Below, one piece after another: positions 1-6,444 of a stretch of 6,760 nt of DNA. Within the stretch, counting starts at the first letter, position 1. Each line of letters begins with the position of its first letter. The stretch spans positions 1 through 6,760 of the forward strand of contig CAIJZG010000082.1 of the NCBI GenBank assembly GCA_903825065.1, in the 5' to 3' direction. The translations under genes were made by a program, and so were the position numbers. This DNA is from an uncultured Bacteroidota bacterium (GTDB taxonomy: Bacteria > Bacteroidota > Bacteroidia > Chitinophagales > Chitinophagaceae). The notes under the pieces were generated by a model, which worked only from the letters and a program-made list of their open reading frames with translations, made no database searches and was not told the origin of the DNA.

Positions 1-550
1 CATTAACTACGCAAGGAACTTTGTTTAATACTTTACTGAGATCCACAATGGTATCAGTTACTGTTTGGTCGGTTGCATAACCATTAATAATTTCTACCAA
101 TTTCATGATGGGCACAGGATTCATGAAGTGCATACCAATCACTAAGTCTGGACGAGATGTTACAGAAGCTATTTTTGTAATTGAAATTGATGAAGTATTA
201 CTTGCTAATATGGTTCCCTTTGGCGCATGTTCATCTAACTCTTTGAAAATATTTAATTTCAATGCTGAGTTTTCAGTAGCTGCTTCAACCACCAGGTCAG
301 CATCTTTCACCCCCTCTGAAATGTTTGTAAATATATGTAGATTATTTAAGGCGTTTTGCTTGGCTTCTTCCGTTAATCCGGCTTTTGCAATTTGGCGGTC
401 CATATTTTTGGTTATGGTCTGTACTGCTTTTTCTAGTTGGGTATTATTTACATCAATCAGGTTAACAATAAACCCGTTTTGAGCAAAAATATGTGCAATG
501 CCATTCCCCATTGTTCCTGCACCAATTACGCTGATATGTTTGATATTCAT
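1..550 (-). CDS. hbd: 3-hydroxybutyryl-CoA dehydrogenase, N-terminal 183 residues (cut by window edge)
   Basis: This gene reads from an ATG at 550 down to the left edge with no stop. It encodes an NAD(P)-dependent 3-hydroxyacyl-CoA dehydrogenase that interconverts 3-hydroxybutyryl-CoA and acetoacetyl-CoA in the cytoplasm, in fatty-acid or butyrate-type metabolism. Seen: a Rossmann nucleotide site GAGTMG at residues 10-15, with acidic D33 at the end of the second strand (LID). The family motif ASNTSS is at 116-121. The catalytic His lies in GMHFMNPVP (H141), and its partner Glu in LVEII (E153). The visible part ends just before the usual NDYPGF motif, at PCVVN. The family is usually about 280-300 residues, so roughly 100 C-terminal residues lie outside the window. 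The ATG at 550 puts the Rossmann strand right at the N-terminus, as expected. The symbol could equally be fadB2 or paaH; the family is certain, the exact pathway is not. Confidence 0.95.
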   Translation of the reverse strand, partial: MNIKHISVIGAGTMGNGIAHIFAQNGFIVNLIDVNNTQLEKAVQTITKNMDRQIAKAGLTEEAKQNALNNLHIFTNISEGVKDADLVVEAATENSALKLNIFKELDEHAPKGTILASNTSSISITKIASVTSRPDLVIGMHFMNPVPIMKLVEIINGYATDQTVTDTIVDLSKVLNKVPCVVN

Positions 551-571
551 AAGCAAGTTTTAAATAGGGAG

Positions 572-600
572 TAAAGTTACAGTCAATTCCTACAAACAAA
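572..600 (-). promoter_or_regulatory. Possible Bacteroidota promoter for the hydroxyacyl-CoA dehydrogenase gene
   Basis: On the minus strand, TAACTTTA (579 to 572) matches the Bacteroidota -7 pattern TAnnTTTG at all but the last base. A TTTG at 600-597 lies 17 nt upstream of it, slightly closer than the usual 19-21. This would start transcription about 15-20 nt before the ATG at 550. The TTTG lies in the T-rich tail of the preceding terminator. This is a pattern match only. Confidence 0.35.
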
Positions 601-627
601 AAAGTGAATAGAAACAATCTATTCACT
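593..627 (-). terminator. Rho-independent terminator after the exported-protein gene
   Basis: On the minus strand, 25 nt after the stop at 652, a perfect 9-bp stem AGTGAATAG / CTATTCACT (positions 627-619 and 611-603) encloses a 7-nt loop. It is followed at once by TTTTTTG. The stem is AT-rich but uninterrupted, and the U-tract sits on the correct side for the gene ending at 652. It separates that gene from the dehydrogenase gene on the same strand. Confidence 0.7.
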
Positions 628-651
628 CTTCAAATTTCATTGTTTTAAACC

Positions 652-1299
652 TTAATTCTTACTTTTAAAATCACCTCGTTTCCAAGCCTTAATAAAGTCG
701 GCCCATGCGGCAGGGTTTAATATATTCATAGGAGGTACTTGTCCGTTGTAATAATATTTATTGGCTTGTTGGCGCAATTGGTAATTAACTGCTTCTCTTC
801 CATCTCTTGGTAAGCTAGCAATTAAAACCCTGCGCTGTGATTCATCAGTATTTTTTCTAGCAATTTCATACAAGTCATCAGGCACTTTATTATTCACAAA
901 ATCACGCTCAAATTGTTCCCTGGTAGGTCGGGGCTTTAAAATGGTAGCTGGTAGGTAAACTGTATCTGTAACTAAAAGCTGAATCCAGGTATATTGATTT
1001 TCCTTTAAGTCTTTCGGAATGGCAATGCTATAATTTTTAAATCCCATGCAGGAAAAGGTAATTCGGTCGCCCTTTAATACAGCTATTGAGAACACACCGT
1101 CTGGACTTGAAATGGTGCCTCTTCCTTTGCCCTCTACGATAATACTTGCAGAGCCAATTCCTCGCAAGCTATCAGCTGTCATAACAACCCCATTGAATTG
1201 AATCACAGAATCGCGATATGGATTTTTTTCCTGGGCCATGGATGACGTGGATATCAAAATCGCTGTAAAGAATATAATAAAAAGTACAAATTTCTTCAT
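652..1299 (-). CDS. Exported protein with carboxypeptidase-like regulatory domain
   Basis: The protein has 215 residues from the chosen start. Residues 1-22 form a clear signal peptide: MKK, a hydrophobic run rich in F and I, then SMA with likely cleavage before Q23. The mature protein should therefore act in the periplasm or at the outer membrane. Residues about 33-110 resemble the small beta-sandwich regulatory domain seen at the N-termini of Bacteroidota TonB-dependent receptors. The supports are FNGVVMTADSLRGIGSASI, then SSPDGVFSI, then GDRITFSCMGF. The remaining 105 residues are basic and aromatic-rich, with a YYY cluster near 182-184 and WADFIKAWKRGDF at about 199-211. I recognise no domain there and no transmembrane barrel, so this is not a receptor. 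An in-frame ATG ten codons upstream (1329) would add MCKRFCIFDT before the signal peptide; the ATG at 1299 gives a normal signal peptide and is preferred. The function is unknown. Confidence 0.85.
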   Translation of the reverse strand: MKKFVLFIIFFTAILISTSSMAQEKNPYRDSVIQFNGVVMTADSLRGIGSASIIVEGKGRGTISSPDGVFSIAVLKGDRITFSCMGFKNYSIAIPKDLKENQYTWIQLLVTDTVYLPATILKPRPTREQFERDFVNNKVPDDLYEIARKNTDESQRRVLIASLPRDGREAVNYQLRQQANKYYYNGQVPPMNILNPAAWADFIKAWKRGDFKSKN

Positions 1300-1397
1300 C
1301 GTATCAAAAATACAAAAGCGTTTACACATAAAATCCAGACTTAGCCACTTCTTTATTTAAACTAAGGGATTTAGAACAAAGTAAGGCTGTCAGCTGT

Positions 1398-1405
1398 TAA
1401 CTTTG
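1398..1405 (+). promoter_or_regulatory. Candidate -7 element for mrp
   Basis: TAACTTTG is an exact match to the Bacteroidota -7 pattern TAnnTTTG. It would start transcription near 1410, leaving a leader of about 30 nt before the ATG at 1440. No good TTTG is found at the expected distance upstream; the nearest is a TTTA at 1370-1373, 24 nt away, so support is moderate. Confidence 0.4.
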
Positions 1406-1439
1406 CGCGGTATTTTCTTTTTTAACAAAAACTTTCGTG

Positions 1440-2537
1440 ATGACTGAAGCGGCTATTTTACAGGCTCTAAGTAATGTGCAGGAGCCTGATTTAGGTAAGG
1501 ATCTGGTTACTTTAAACATGATTAAAGACCTTTCTATCGATGGAAACAAAGTGAGTTTTACCATTGTTTTAACCACCCCAGCTTGTCCGATGAAGGACAT
1601 GATGCGATCTGCGAGTGAAAATGCCATTAAAATTTTAGTGAATAAGTCAGCTGAAATAACAGTGAATTTCACCTCCAATACTTCTTCCATTCGGAAAGAT
1701 AATAAGGAAGTTTTGGCAGGGGTTAAGAATATAATTGCTGTTGTGAGTGGAAAAGGTGGTGTAGGTAAAAGTACTGTCTCAGCAAATTTAGCCCTGGCTT
1801 TAGCAGAAGGTGGTGCAACAGTTGGTTTAATGGATGCAGATATTTATGGACCGAGTGTACCAATCATGTTTGGCGTACGTGGAGAGCGACCAATGATGAA
1901 AGATGTAGATGGTAAGGGCATGATCATACCATTGAAAAAACATGGCATTACTTTAATGAGTATTGGTTTATTGGTAGATGAAAAAAATGCGGTGGTATGG
2001 CGTGGACCAATGGCTAGCAGTGCAATGCGTCAATTTGTAACTGATGTTGATTGGGGCGAATTAGACTATTTAATTGTAGACATGCCTCCGGGAACTGGAG
2101 ATATTCATTTAACCTTAATGCAAACAGTACCTGTTACTGGTGTAGTAATCGTTACAACTCCTCAAAATGTGGCATTAGCGGATGCAAAAAAAGGAATTGC
2201 TATGTTTGGTCAGGCTCAAATTAATGTTCCGATAATCGGCCTTGTGGAAAACATGAGTTATTTTACCCCCGCAGAACTTCCGGATAATAAATATTATTTG
2301 TTTGGAAAAGAAGGTGGAAAACGACTGGCAGATGAGTATGATTTAGCATTCTTGGGGCAGATACCCTTAGTTCAATCAATTCAGGAAAGTGGAGATGCTG
2401 GAATACCAGCTATGGTGGGGGATGATGAAATTAGCAAAAAAGCATTTCGTGATTTTACTTCTGCAACTGTTAGAAACATTGCCATGCGGAATGCAGAAAT
2501 GCCTAAAACACAAACAATCACCATCACAGAACAATAA
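1440..2537 (+). CDS. mrp: Mrp/ApbC/NBP35-family P-loop ATPase, Fe-S cluster carrier
   Basis: This is a cytoplasmic P-loop ATPase of the family that holds and transfers Fe-S clusters to apoproteins. The residue numbers here count from a GTG at 1437 immediately before the ATG at 1440; subtract one for the ATG start, which is preferred because ATG is the stronger codon and nothing is lost. An N-terminal MIP18/DUF59-like domain (about 4-80) contains TTPACPMKD with C50. The ATPase domain starts near 98. It has the deviant Walker A SGKGGVGKST (104-113), the DADIYGPS switch (133-140), the motif RGPM near 189-192 and DMPPGTGD (215-222). The length, 365 residues, is normal for the two-domain form. The odd point is that the CxxC after VENMS in the enterobacterial proteins is absent: here the text reads VENMSYFTPAELPDNKYY, and C50 is the only cysteine in the protein. 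The gene is monocistronic, with a promoter-like TAACTTTG upstream and a strong terminator downstream. Confidence 0.97.
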   Translation: MTEAAILQALSNVQEPDLGKDLVTLNMIKDLSIDGNKVSFTIVLTTPACPMKDMMRSASENAIKILVNKSAEITVNFTSNTSSIRKDNKEVLAGVKNIIAVVSGKGGVGKSTVSANLALALAEGGATVGLMDADIYGPSVPIMFGVRGERPMMKDVDGKGMIIPLKKHGITLMSIGLLVDEKNAVVWRGPMASSAMRQFVTDVDWGELDYLIVDMPPGTGDIHLTLMQTVPVTGVVIVTTPQNVALADAKKGIAMFGQAQINVPIIGLVENMSYFTPAELPDNKYYLFGKEGGKRLADEYDLAFLGQIPLVQSIQESGDAGIPAMVGDDEISKKAFRDFTSATVRNIAMRNAEMPKTQTITITEQ

Positions 2538-2552
2538 AGGATTAATTTTTTG

Positions 2553-2588
2553 AAAAGCTCTCTACAAAAAATGTAGAGAGCTTTTTTT
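2553..2588 (+). terminator. Strong rho-independent terminator of mrp
   Basis: A perfect 14-bp stem (AAAAGCTCTCTACA at 2553-2566 with TGTAGAGAGCTTTT at 2572-2585) closes a 5-nt AAAAA loop and runs into seven T residues (2582-2588). It begins 16 nt after the mrp stop. The A-rich 5' arm would also give a T-run on the other strand, but no minus-strand gene ends here. Confidence 0.92.
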
Positions 2589-2603
2589 GTTTAAATTCGA
2601 ACC

Positions 2604-3236
2604 ATGTATCATGTTCCTCATTTCAAAGCAAACGAAAACGCAGAGGTTATGGCGTTTATGAAAGCGCATCCATTTGTAACCATATGTGGTATTGACAAAA
2701 ATAATTTACCAGTAGCCACACATATTCCAGTATTGATAGTGGAGCGGGATGAAAAATTATATTTGCAGGCTCATATCATGCGCAAGCAAGATCATCATAT
2801 TGCTTTTGAAAGCAATGGTAATGTGTTAGTGATTTTTCAAGGGGCAAATGCCTATGTAAGTTCTAGCTGGTATCATAATGACGATAGGGGTAGCACTTGG
2901 AATTACCAGGCCGTGCATGCTAAAGGAGTATTGCGCTTCTTATCAGAAAAAGATCTGTATGATTTATTAACCCATCTAACTGCCCATTTTGAAAAAGATC
3001 CGGACTCATCATCTCAAGTTAAAAATCTTCCGGATGAATATATGCAATCAAATATGAAAGCAATTATTGCATTAGAAATTGAAGTAACAGATTTGCAGCA
3101 TGTTTTTAAAATGAGTCAGAATAGAAATAAACAGAGCTATCATAATGTAATTGGAGAATTAGAGAAGGGAGATTTAGCTGCTAGAACAGTAGCAGAAGAG
3201 ATGAAAAAAAATGCTGATAAAATTTCAGATAAATGA
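2604..3236 (+). CDS. paiB: PaiB-family FMN-binding protein (putative transcriptional regulator)
   Basis: The protein has 210 residues, close to the roughly 205 of Bacillus PaiB. It belongs to the FMN_bind_2 family, which has a split-barrel flavin-binding fold. Bacillus PaiB was described as a negative transcriptional regulator of sporulation and protease genes. Seen: MYHVPHF at the N-terminus (family start MYxPxxF), ATHIPV at 38-43, and FQGANAYVSSSWY at 78-90. TWNYQAVHAKG follows at 98-108, and MSQNRNKQSYHNVI at 170-183. All the family signature blocks are in order and uninterrupted. The ATG lies only 15 nt after the T-tract of the mrp terminator, so any promoter must overlap that terminator or transcripts must read through; I see no convincing promoter. 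Its TGA overlaps the ATG of the phosphodiesterase gene, so the two are very probably co-translated. No paiA-like acetyltransferase is present. The family is firm; a DNA-binding role is inferred from the family name, and a flavin-dependent oxidoreductase role is also possible. Confidence 0.87.
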   Translation: MYHVPHFKANENAEVMAFMKAHPFVTICGIDKNNLPVATHIPVLIVERDEKLYLQAHIMRKQDHHIAFESNGNVLVIFQGANAYVSSSWYHNDDRGSTWNYQAVHAKGVLRFLSEKDLYDLLTHLTAHFEKDPDSSSQVKNLPDEYMQSNMKAIIALEIEVTDLQHVFKMSQNRNKQSYHNVIGELEKGDLAARTVAEEMKKNADKISDK

Positions 3237-4141
3237 AATTAGGTGCAGTTTGTTTAATTTTTTTAAGTCTGTCTTGTATGACTGCTAAAGTGCCACATAG
3301 TGCAGGATTTGGAGCAACTGCATTTGATATAGAAGGGCATCGGGGTTGCAGGGGTTTAATGCCAGAGAATACTATTCCTGCAATGATAAAAGCTATTGAT
3401 CTGGGTGTTACTACTTTGGAAATGGATGCTTCGATTAGTAAAGACAAAAAAGTTTTTTTAAGTCATGAGCCATTTTTTAATCATGAAATAACAACAAAGC
3501 CTGATGGTGGTTTTATTGAAGAGTCTGCTGAGAAATGGTTTAATATGTTTGAGATGAATTATGCAGAAATTCAAAAATTTGATGTGGGATTAAAACCTCA
3601 CCCAAGATTTCCTTTGCAGCAAAAAATGGCCACCTGTAAACCGCTACTGTCACAATTATTTGATTCGGTTCAAGCCTATTGTTTACAAAAACATAAGCCC
3701 GTACCTCAATTCAATATTGAAACTAAAACGAATCCAAAAACCGATGGGATTTTTCATCCAGGTCCTGAAGAGTTTGTTGATTTACTGGTAGCTGTGATTC
3801 AATCCAAAAAAATGGAGGATAAAGTAATTATTCAATCCTTCGATATCAGAACCCTTCAATATTTGCATCAGCAATATCCCAATTTTAAAACGGCTCTCCT
3901 GATCGAAGACTTTGATAAAAAACCTTTTGCTTTACAATTAAAAGACCTCGGTTTTATACCTACAATTTATAGCCCTGCACATACCGTTGTAACTGATCTA
4001 TTAATAAAGCAGTGCAGAGATGCAGGAATTCAAATAATTCCTTGGACAGTAAATGATCTGCCGAGGATGCAAGTTTTAAAGAAAATGGGAGTTCATGGCA
4101 TTATATCTGATTTCCCCAATCTTTTTACAGATTTAAAGTAA
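3233..4141 (+). CDS. Exported glycerophosphodiester phosphodiesterase
   Basis: This TIM-barrel GDPD enzyme hydrolyses glycerophosphodiesters (deacylated phospholipids) to glycerol-3-phosphate and an alcohol, using a metal ion. Residues 1-15 form a short hydrophobic leader ending in SLSC; C15 could be a lipoprotein cysteine, although Ser rather than Leu at -3 makes the lipobox imperfect. The enzyme therefore probably works in the periplasm or membrane-anchored. Seen: HRGCRG at 36-41 (H36, R37), PENT at 44-47 (E45), LEMD at 62-65 (E63, D65) and SHEP at 77-80 (second catalytic H78). After these come NIETK at 161-165 (E163), QSFD at 201-204, IIPWTVN at 268-274 and GIISDFPN at 289-296. All metal and catalytic positions are kept. 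A GDPD insertion occupies about 80-140. The 302-residue length is normal for the exported form. The ATG shares the sequence ATGA with the stop of the paiB-like gene, giving translational coupling. It is of the GlpQ/UgpQ type, and the exact substrate is unknown. Confidence 0.94.
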   Translation: MKLGAVCLIFLSLSCMTAKVPHSAGFGATAFDIEGHRGCRGLMPENTIPAMIKAIDLGVTTLEMDASISKDKKVFLSHEPFFNHEITTKPDGGFIEESAEKWFNMFEMNYAEIQKFDVGLKPHPRFPLQQKMATCKPLLSQLFDSVQAYCLQKHKPVPQFNIETKTNPKTDGIFHPGPEEFVDLLVAVIQSKKMEDKVIIQSFDIRTLQYLHQQYPNFKTALLIEDFDKKPFALQLKDLGFIPTIYSPAHTVVTDLLIKQCRDAGIQIIPWTVNDLPRMQVLKKMGVHGIISDFPNLFTDLK

Positions 4142-4161
4142 AAAGTTCATCCAATCAATTA

Positions 4162-4193
4162 TTTGAAAACACCTATTATTTAATGCAACTTTG
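4162..4193 (+). promoter_or_regulatory. Promoter of cmk (Bacteroidota -33/-7 pattern)
   Basis: TTTG at 4162-4165 and CAACTTTG at 4186-4193 are separated by 20 nt. The second element matches TAnnTTTG except for its first base, and the spacing is right for the Bacteroidota housekeeping sigma factor. Transcription would start near 4200, about 27 nt before the cmk ATG. It lies in the 84-bp gap after the phosphodiesterase gene, where I see no terminator hairpin, so some read-through from upstream is possible. Confidence 0.5.
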
Positions 4194-4225
4194 CATGAAA
4201 TAACCAACGGTTTGTCCGAACTATC

Positions 4226-4912
4226 ATGCGTAAAATAATTATTACACTCGACGGATTTTCTTCTTGTGGCAAGAGCACTTTAGCTCGCCAACTCGCCAAT
4301 GAATTGAATTATGTGTTTATCGATTCAGGTGCCATGTATCGGGCCATAACGTTGTATTTTTTGAGACATCGTATTGATTGGAATCATCAAGTGGAAGTTT
4401 TAAATGCTTTGAAAAATATCACGCTAGATTTTCAATATAATGCCGAAACCGGAAAATCGGACATGTATTTAAATCATGAGGATGTAGAAGTATTTATCAG
4501 AGAAATGCAGGTAAGTGAAAATGTGAGTGCTGTTTCAACGGTAAAAGAAGTGCGTGAATTTGCTGTGGCTCAACAACAATTAATGGGGAATAAAAAAGGG
4601 ATTGTAATGGATGGACGAGATATCGGGACTACCGTTTTTCCTTATGCAGAATTAAAAATATTTGTAGTTGCAGATCCAGCCGTGCGAGTAGAAAGAAGAT
4701 ACAAAGAAATGTTTGAAAAAAATTCCAATATCACTATCGAAGAAGTCAAGAACAATCTTGAGTCGCGCGACTATATTGATAGTCATAGAGAGGTTAGTCC
4801 ATTAAGAAAAGCTGCAGATGCTATTGAATTAGACAATAGTAATTTAACAAGAGAAGAACAATTGGAAATAGTATTGAAATGGGCGGAAGAAAAAATTAAT
4901 AAATCCCATTAA
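4226..4912 (+). CDS. cmk: Cytidylate kinase
   Basis: This cytoplasmic enzyme phosphorylates CMP and dCMP to the diphosphates with ATP, recycling nucleotides from RNA and phospholipid turnover. The 228-residue length is standard for the bacterial short form. Seen: P-loop GFSSCGKST (10-18); IDSGAMYRA (32-40), the nucleoside-binding segment; and the signature MDGRDIGTTVFPYAELK (128-144). The C-terminal segment SRDYIDSHREVSPLRKAADAI (180-200) includes the arginines R181, R188 and R194, as in the lid and phosphate-binding region of this family. A Ser-Cys pair in the P-loop replaces the GAG of the enterobacterial enzyme and is an acceptable variant. The ATG at 4226 puts the P-loop strand KIIITLDG directly at the N-terminus. 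It has its own promoter match upstream. Its TAA shares the bases TTAA with the stop of the convergent HAD gene. Confidence 0.97.
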   Translation: MRKIIITLDGFSSCGKSTLARQLANELNYVFIDSGAMYRAITLYFLRHRIDWNHQVEVLNALKNITLDFQYNAETGKSDMYLNHEDVEVFIREMQVSENVSAVSTVKEVREFAVAQQQLMGNKKGIVMDGRDIGTTVFPYAELKIFVVADPAVRVERRYKEMFEKNSNITIEEVKNNLESRDYIDSHREVSPLRKAADAIELDNSNLTREEQLEIVLKWAEEKINKSH

Positions 4913-5592
4913 CTATTCAATAGATAGTTGTTCCCGTTTTTAGTGTGTAAGTGATTGCCGTTGATCTCAATTTCTGTAAAGTTGTTGATCACTTCCAGTG
5001 CACCATTTAAGAGTAATGCTTCTTTTGTTACTTCATTGCCAATTCCTATCACTTGCATACCTGCGGCAATGGCAGACTGAACACCGCTATTCGCATCTTC
5101 AAATACGAGGCAATGAGAAGGATGTAAATTTATTTTTTCAGACATTTTTAAATAGGGTTCTGGATCTGGTTTACCCTTGCTTACATCATGTGCTGTAACG
5201 AAATGTACAAAGTGATCTGCCAAACCCACTCGTTCTAACATTTGTAACATTCGTTCATGGTGGGAGCTTGTTGCAACACCCATAGTAAAAGATATTTTTG
5301 TTAAGCCTTCAATGAAATGGTTAATACCGGTAATTCCTTCAGGTTGCATGGTTTGATCAAATAAATAACCGGCTTGTTCGATTTCTTTTTTTCGTTCATC
5401 TGAAATATGTGAAAATATTCCATTTATCGTTGCGGTTACTCTTCTGCCAAATACCCATTCACGAATCATTTGATCAGTTAGTACAAACCCTTCTTTTGTA
5501 GCCCAGGAACTCCAAAATTCAATAATGGCAGGATTTGAATCGATGATCACACCATCCAGGTCGAATATAATAGCCTTAAATTGTTTTGTCAT
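4909..5592 (-). CDS. HAD-superfamily phosphatase, beta-phosphoglucomutase / glycerol- or sugar-phosphate phosphatase type
   Basis: This 227-residue HAD subfamily IA hydrolase should act in the cytoplasm on a small phosphorylated sugar or polyol. Seen: motif I FDLDGVIIDS (10-19) with nucleophile D11 and acid/base D13; a helical cap (about 20-85) containing FGRRVTATI; and motif II ATSSHH (107-112). Motif III is the lysine in SKGKPDPEPYL (K141). Motif IV is VFEDANSG (163-170) with E165 and D166 for Mg. The catalytic set is complete. From memory, the GKPDPEPYL block and the cap motif resemble yeast glycerol-3-phosphatase and 2-deoxyglucose-6-phosphatase more than true beta-phosphoglucomutase, so I favour a phosphatase, but substrate cannot be read from sequence. 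The last 17 residues are a polar, Asn-rich tail. The gene lies 13 nt after the Nudix-type regulator on the same strand and is almost certainly its operon partner. No promoter is seen in the 13-nt gap. Confidence 0.9.
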   Translation of the reverse strand: MTKQFKAIIFDLDGVIIDSNPAIIEFWSSWATKEGFVLTDQMIREWVFGRRVTATINGIFSHISDERKKEIEQAGYLFDQTMQPEGITGINHFIEGLTKISFTMGVATSSHHERMLQMLERVGLADHFVHFVTAHDVSKGKPDPEPYLKMSEKINLHPSHCLVFEDANSGVQSAIAAGMQVIGIGNEVTKEALLLNGALEVINNFTEIEINGNHLHTKNGNNYLLNS

Positions 5593-5605
5593 TTTTTAGT
5601 TTAAT

Positions 5606-6379
5606 TTACCAACCGCCATGAAGTCCTTGCTTCAAAGCTTTGCGGTATTTGCGCATATCAAAAGAGTAGAGAAATGGAGCTCTATGTGCACCACCTTTTC
5701 GAGTTTCTTTTAACCGTTTCAAAATCCCAAAACTGGTCATTTTTCTTTGGAAATTTCTTCTGTCTAAAGTTTTATTTAAAATGGTTTCATACAATTTTTG
5801 TAACTCAGGCATCGTGAATTTCTGAGGCAATAAATTGTACCCAATAGGCAAATGATTTAATTGAAGTCTGAGAGTATCAAGCGCTTTATCAAGGATCTGT
5901 TTGTGATCCATGAAGAGTTCATCAATTTCATTAATATCCCACCATTTACAATCTTCTGAGCTTGAATCGGGAGTGGCAATCACATGTGCAAATTCTACTA
6001 ATGCATAATAACCAACAGTAATAAATCTTTTGAGTAACCAGTGGTTGGGTCCGATTTCAATGCCATCTTTTTTTAAATTGCTGCGATGGATATTCCAGTC
6101 AGAACGATTGGCGGATCCAAATACATGAAATTGTTGTAAGAAAATATCATTAATACCAGTTCTTTCTTTAAGTACGCGAGTTGCTGCGTCATCTAAATCT
6201 TCTTCTTTAAAAACAAATCCTCCAGGTAGTGCCCAATTATCGTTTGTTCTTAATTTAATAAGTAAGACTTTTAATTCGTTCTCATGAAATCCAAAAATGA
6301 CACAATCCAGTGATAAAGAAGGTTGGAAAATACCTTCGCCGTCGGCTATCACTTCAATAAATGTTTTCTGGGGTATCAT
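5606..6379 (-). CDS. Nudix-domain / winged-helix transcriptional regulator, AraR/NrtR-like
   Basis: The 257-residue protein joins an N-terminal Nudix fold (about 20-155) to a C-terminal winged helix (about 185-250). This is the arrangement of NrtR (NAD regulator) and of Bacteroides AraR, which senses L-arabinose. Seen: SLDCVIFGF opening the Nudix fold, then NWALPGGFV. The Nudix box spans 54-76: G54, E60, R68, L70, E72 and G75 match the consensus, but V69 and R73 replace two metal-binding glutamates. Hydrolase activity is therefore unlikely and a ligand-sensing role is inferred. An insert (about 89-118), rich in charged residues, lies before FITVGYYALVEF. The winged helix contains FTMPELQKLYE (188-198), DRRNFQRKM (206-214, the likely recognition helix) and the basic RKGGAHRAPFLYSF (227-240). 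It is the first gene of a minus-strand operon with the HAD phosphatase and is divergent from a Tat-exported isomerase-like gene. The ligand is unknown; a pentose or other sugar is the best guess. Confidence 0.88.
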   Translation of the reverse strand: MIPQKTFIEVIADGEGIFQPSLSLDCVIFGFHENELKVLLIKLRTNDNWALPGGFVFKEEDLDDAATRVLKERTGINDIFLQQFHVFGSANRSDWNIHRSNLKKDGIEIGPNHWLLKRFITVGYYALVEFAHVIATPDSSSEDCKWWDINEIDELFMDHKQILDKALDTLRLQLNHLPIGYNLLPQKFTMPELQKLYETILNKTLDRRNFQRKMTSFGILKRLKETRKGGAHRAPFLYSFDMRKYRKALKQGLHGGW

Positions 6380-6444
6380 ATAACTCGAAAATAGGTTAAA
6401 ATCCCTCTCGATTTATTTTCAATTTTGAACATTTATCAGTAGCA

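Noticed and set aside
105..482. Open frame of 125 codons on the plus strand
   Set aside because: It lies antisense inside the 3-hydroxyacyl-CoA dehydrogenase gene, whose translation carries all family motifs; this frame encodes no recognisable protein.
1305..1312. TATTTTTG on the minus strand, an exact TAnnTTTG match just before the exported-protein gene
   Set aside because: It sits only 5 nt before the chosen ATG, would give a nearly leaderless transcript, and has no TTTG at the right distance; chance is likely in AT-rich DNA. If real, it would further exclude the upstream ATG at 1329.
1397..1690. Open frame of 97 codons on the minus strand
   Set aside because: It is antisense to the N-terminal domain of mrp and its product has no family features.
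3181..3447. Open frame of 88 codons on the minus strand
   Set aside because: It is antisense to the end of the paiB-like gene and the start of the phosphodiesterase gene, both of which are clear.
4911..4929. AACTAT ... ATAGTT inverted repeat at the cmk / HAD junction
   Set aside because: Only 6 AT-rich pairs, no T-tract, and it lies inside the HAD coding end; too weak to call a terminator.
4998..5198. Open frame of 66 codons on the plus strand
   Set aside because: It is antisense to the HAD phosphatase and reads as low-complexity Leu/His-rich text.
6386..6393. TATTTTCG on the minus strand upstream of the Nudix-type regulator as a promoter -7 element
   Set aside because: Seven of eight positions fit, but it is very close to the ATG at 6379 and the nearest upstream TTG is 26 nt away.
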